From CAZAGT01 sp964484515 (GTDB lineage Bacteria; Desulfobacterota; DSM-4660; Desulfatiglandales; HGW-15): a DNA stretch of 6,935 nucleotides. Positions 6,829-6,935 of this stretch are shown piece after piece. Position 1 is the stretch's first letter. Each line of letters begins with the position of its first letter. The translations under genes and the position numbers were made by a program. The notes under the pieces were generated by a model. The model was not told the origin of the DNA and ran no database searches. It saw only the letters and a program-made list of their open reading frames with translations. The stretch is taken from the NCBI GenBank assembly GCA_964484515.1, contig CAZAGT010000282.1, positions 1 to 6,935 of the forward strand, read 5' to 3'.

Positions 6829-6892
6829 CCCTAACGTTGCAAAAGTCGAGGATGCTGCAGATTCCAGGCGCCGAGGGTGTAGCCGTAGTAAC
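6829..6892 (-). repeat. Right arm of the 64-bp long-range inverted repeat
   Basis: It is complementary to 1-64 at 61 of 64 positions and starts immediately after the TAA of the flavoprotein gene (6826-6828). Sequence beyond the shared part (6893-6935) probably belongs to the same element. It contains GCAACGCAGAAGATGCGG (6909-6926), a loose direct repeat (about 13 of 18 positions with one gap) of GCAAAAGTCGAGGATGCTG at 6839-6857. The minus strand has a 33-codon open frame across it (6932-6831), probably incidental to the repeat. It is a dispersed-repeat candidate with no transposase. Confidence 0.85.
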
Positions 6893-6935
6893 CTACTGCA
6901 AGCCCTTGGCAACGCAGAAGATGCGGTATCATCGG

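Noticed and set aside
1..6892. Composite transposon or integrative element
   Set aside because: Although inverted repeats bracket the window, there is no transposase, integrase or visible target-site duplication, and the outer edge of the left arm is outside the window.
1..6935. CRISPR array, toxin-antitoxin pair, retron or phage defence system
   Set aside because: No regularly spaced direct repeats, no small gene pairs and no reverse transcriptase, nuclease or similar domains were seen on either strand.

Overview
The window most resembles a chromosomal segment from an anaerobic deltaproteobacterium (Desulfobacterota, sulfate-reducer or syntroph type). This is inferred from three things: a URO-D-superfamily methyltransferase-like protein, a fumarate-reductase-type flavoprotein, and long intergenic stretches with inverted repeats and hairpins of a kind I associate with such genomes. 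No taxonomic marker (rRNA, tRNA, ribosomal protein) is present, so the assignment is tentative.

Layout: (a) 1-64 is one arm of a long inverted repeat. (b) 65-335 has no convincing gene. (c) 336-1415 (+) encodes a 359-aa URO-D-fold protein. (d) 1416-2250 is an 835-bp gap holding a decayed inverted repeat and several hairpins. (e) 2251-4602 (+) encodes a 783-aa GspE/PilB-type secretion/pilus ATPase with an unusual helical-repeat N-terminus. (f) 4603-5259 is a 657-bp gap with a strong GC-rich hairpin and a cluster of decayed repeats. (g) 5260-6828 (+) encodes a 522-aa FAD-binding oxidoreductase of the FrdA/SdhA/NadB family. (h) 6829-6892 is the second arm of the inverted repeat, continuing as related-looking sequence to the window end.

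All three genes point the same way, each has its own Shine-Dalgarno sequence, and they are separated by 835 and 657 bp. They therefore look like three single-gene units rather than an operon. No shared pathway can be read from the sequence: the ATPase has no pilin, GspF/PilC or secretin neighbour, the flavoprotein has no iron-sulfur partner subunit, and the URO-D protein has no corrinoid protein beside it. Coding density is only about 72%.

The most distinctive feature is the 64-bp inverted repeat pair (61/64 identical) that brackets essentially the whole window. I see no transposase, CRISPR array, phage gene or obvious defence system. The individual proteins carry substitutions at family-defining positions (URO-D zinc ligands, the flavoprotein substrate histidine, the MshEN nucleotide motif) that are worth checking. 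I cannot support a claim of a new multi-gene system.
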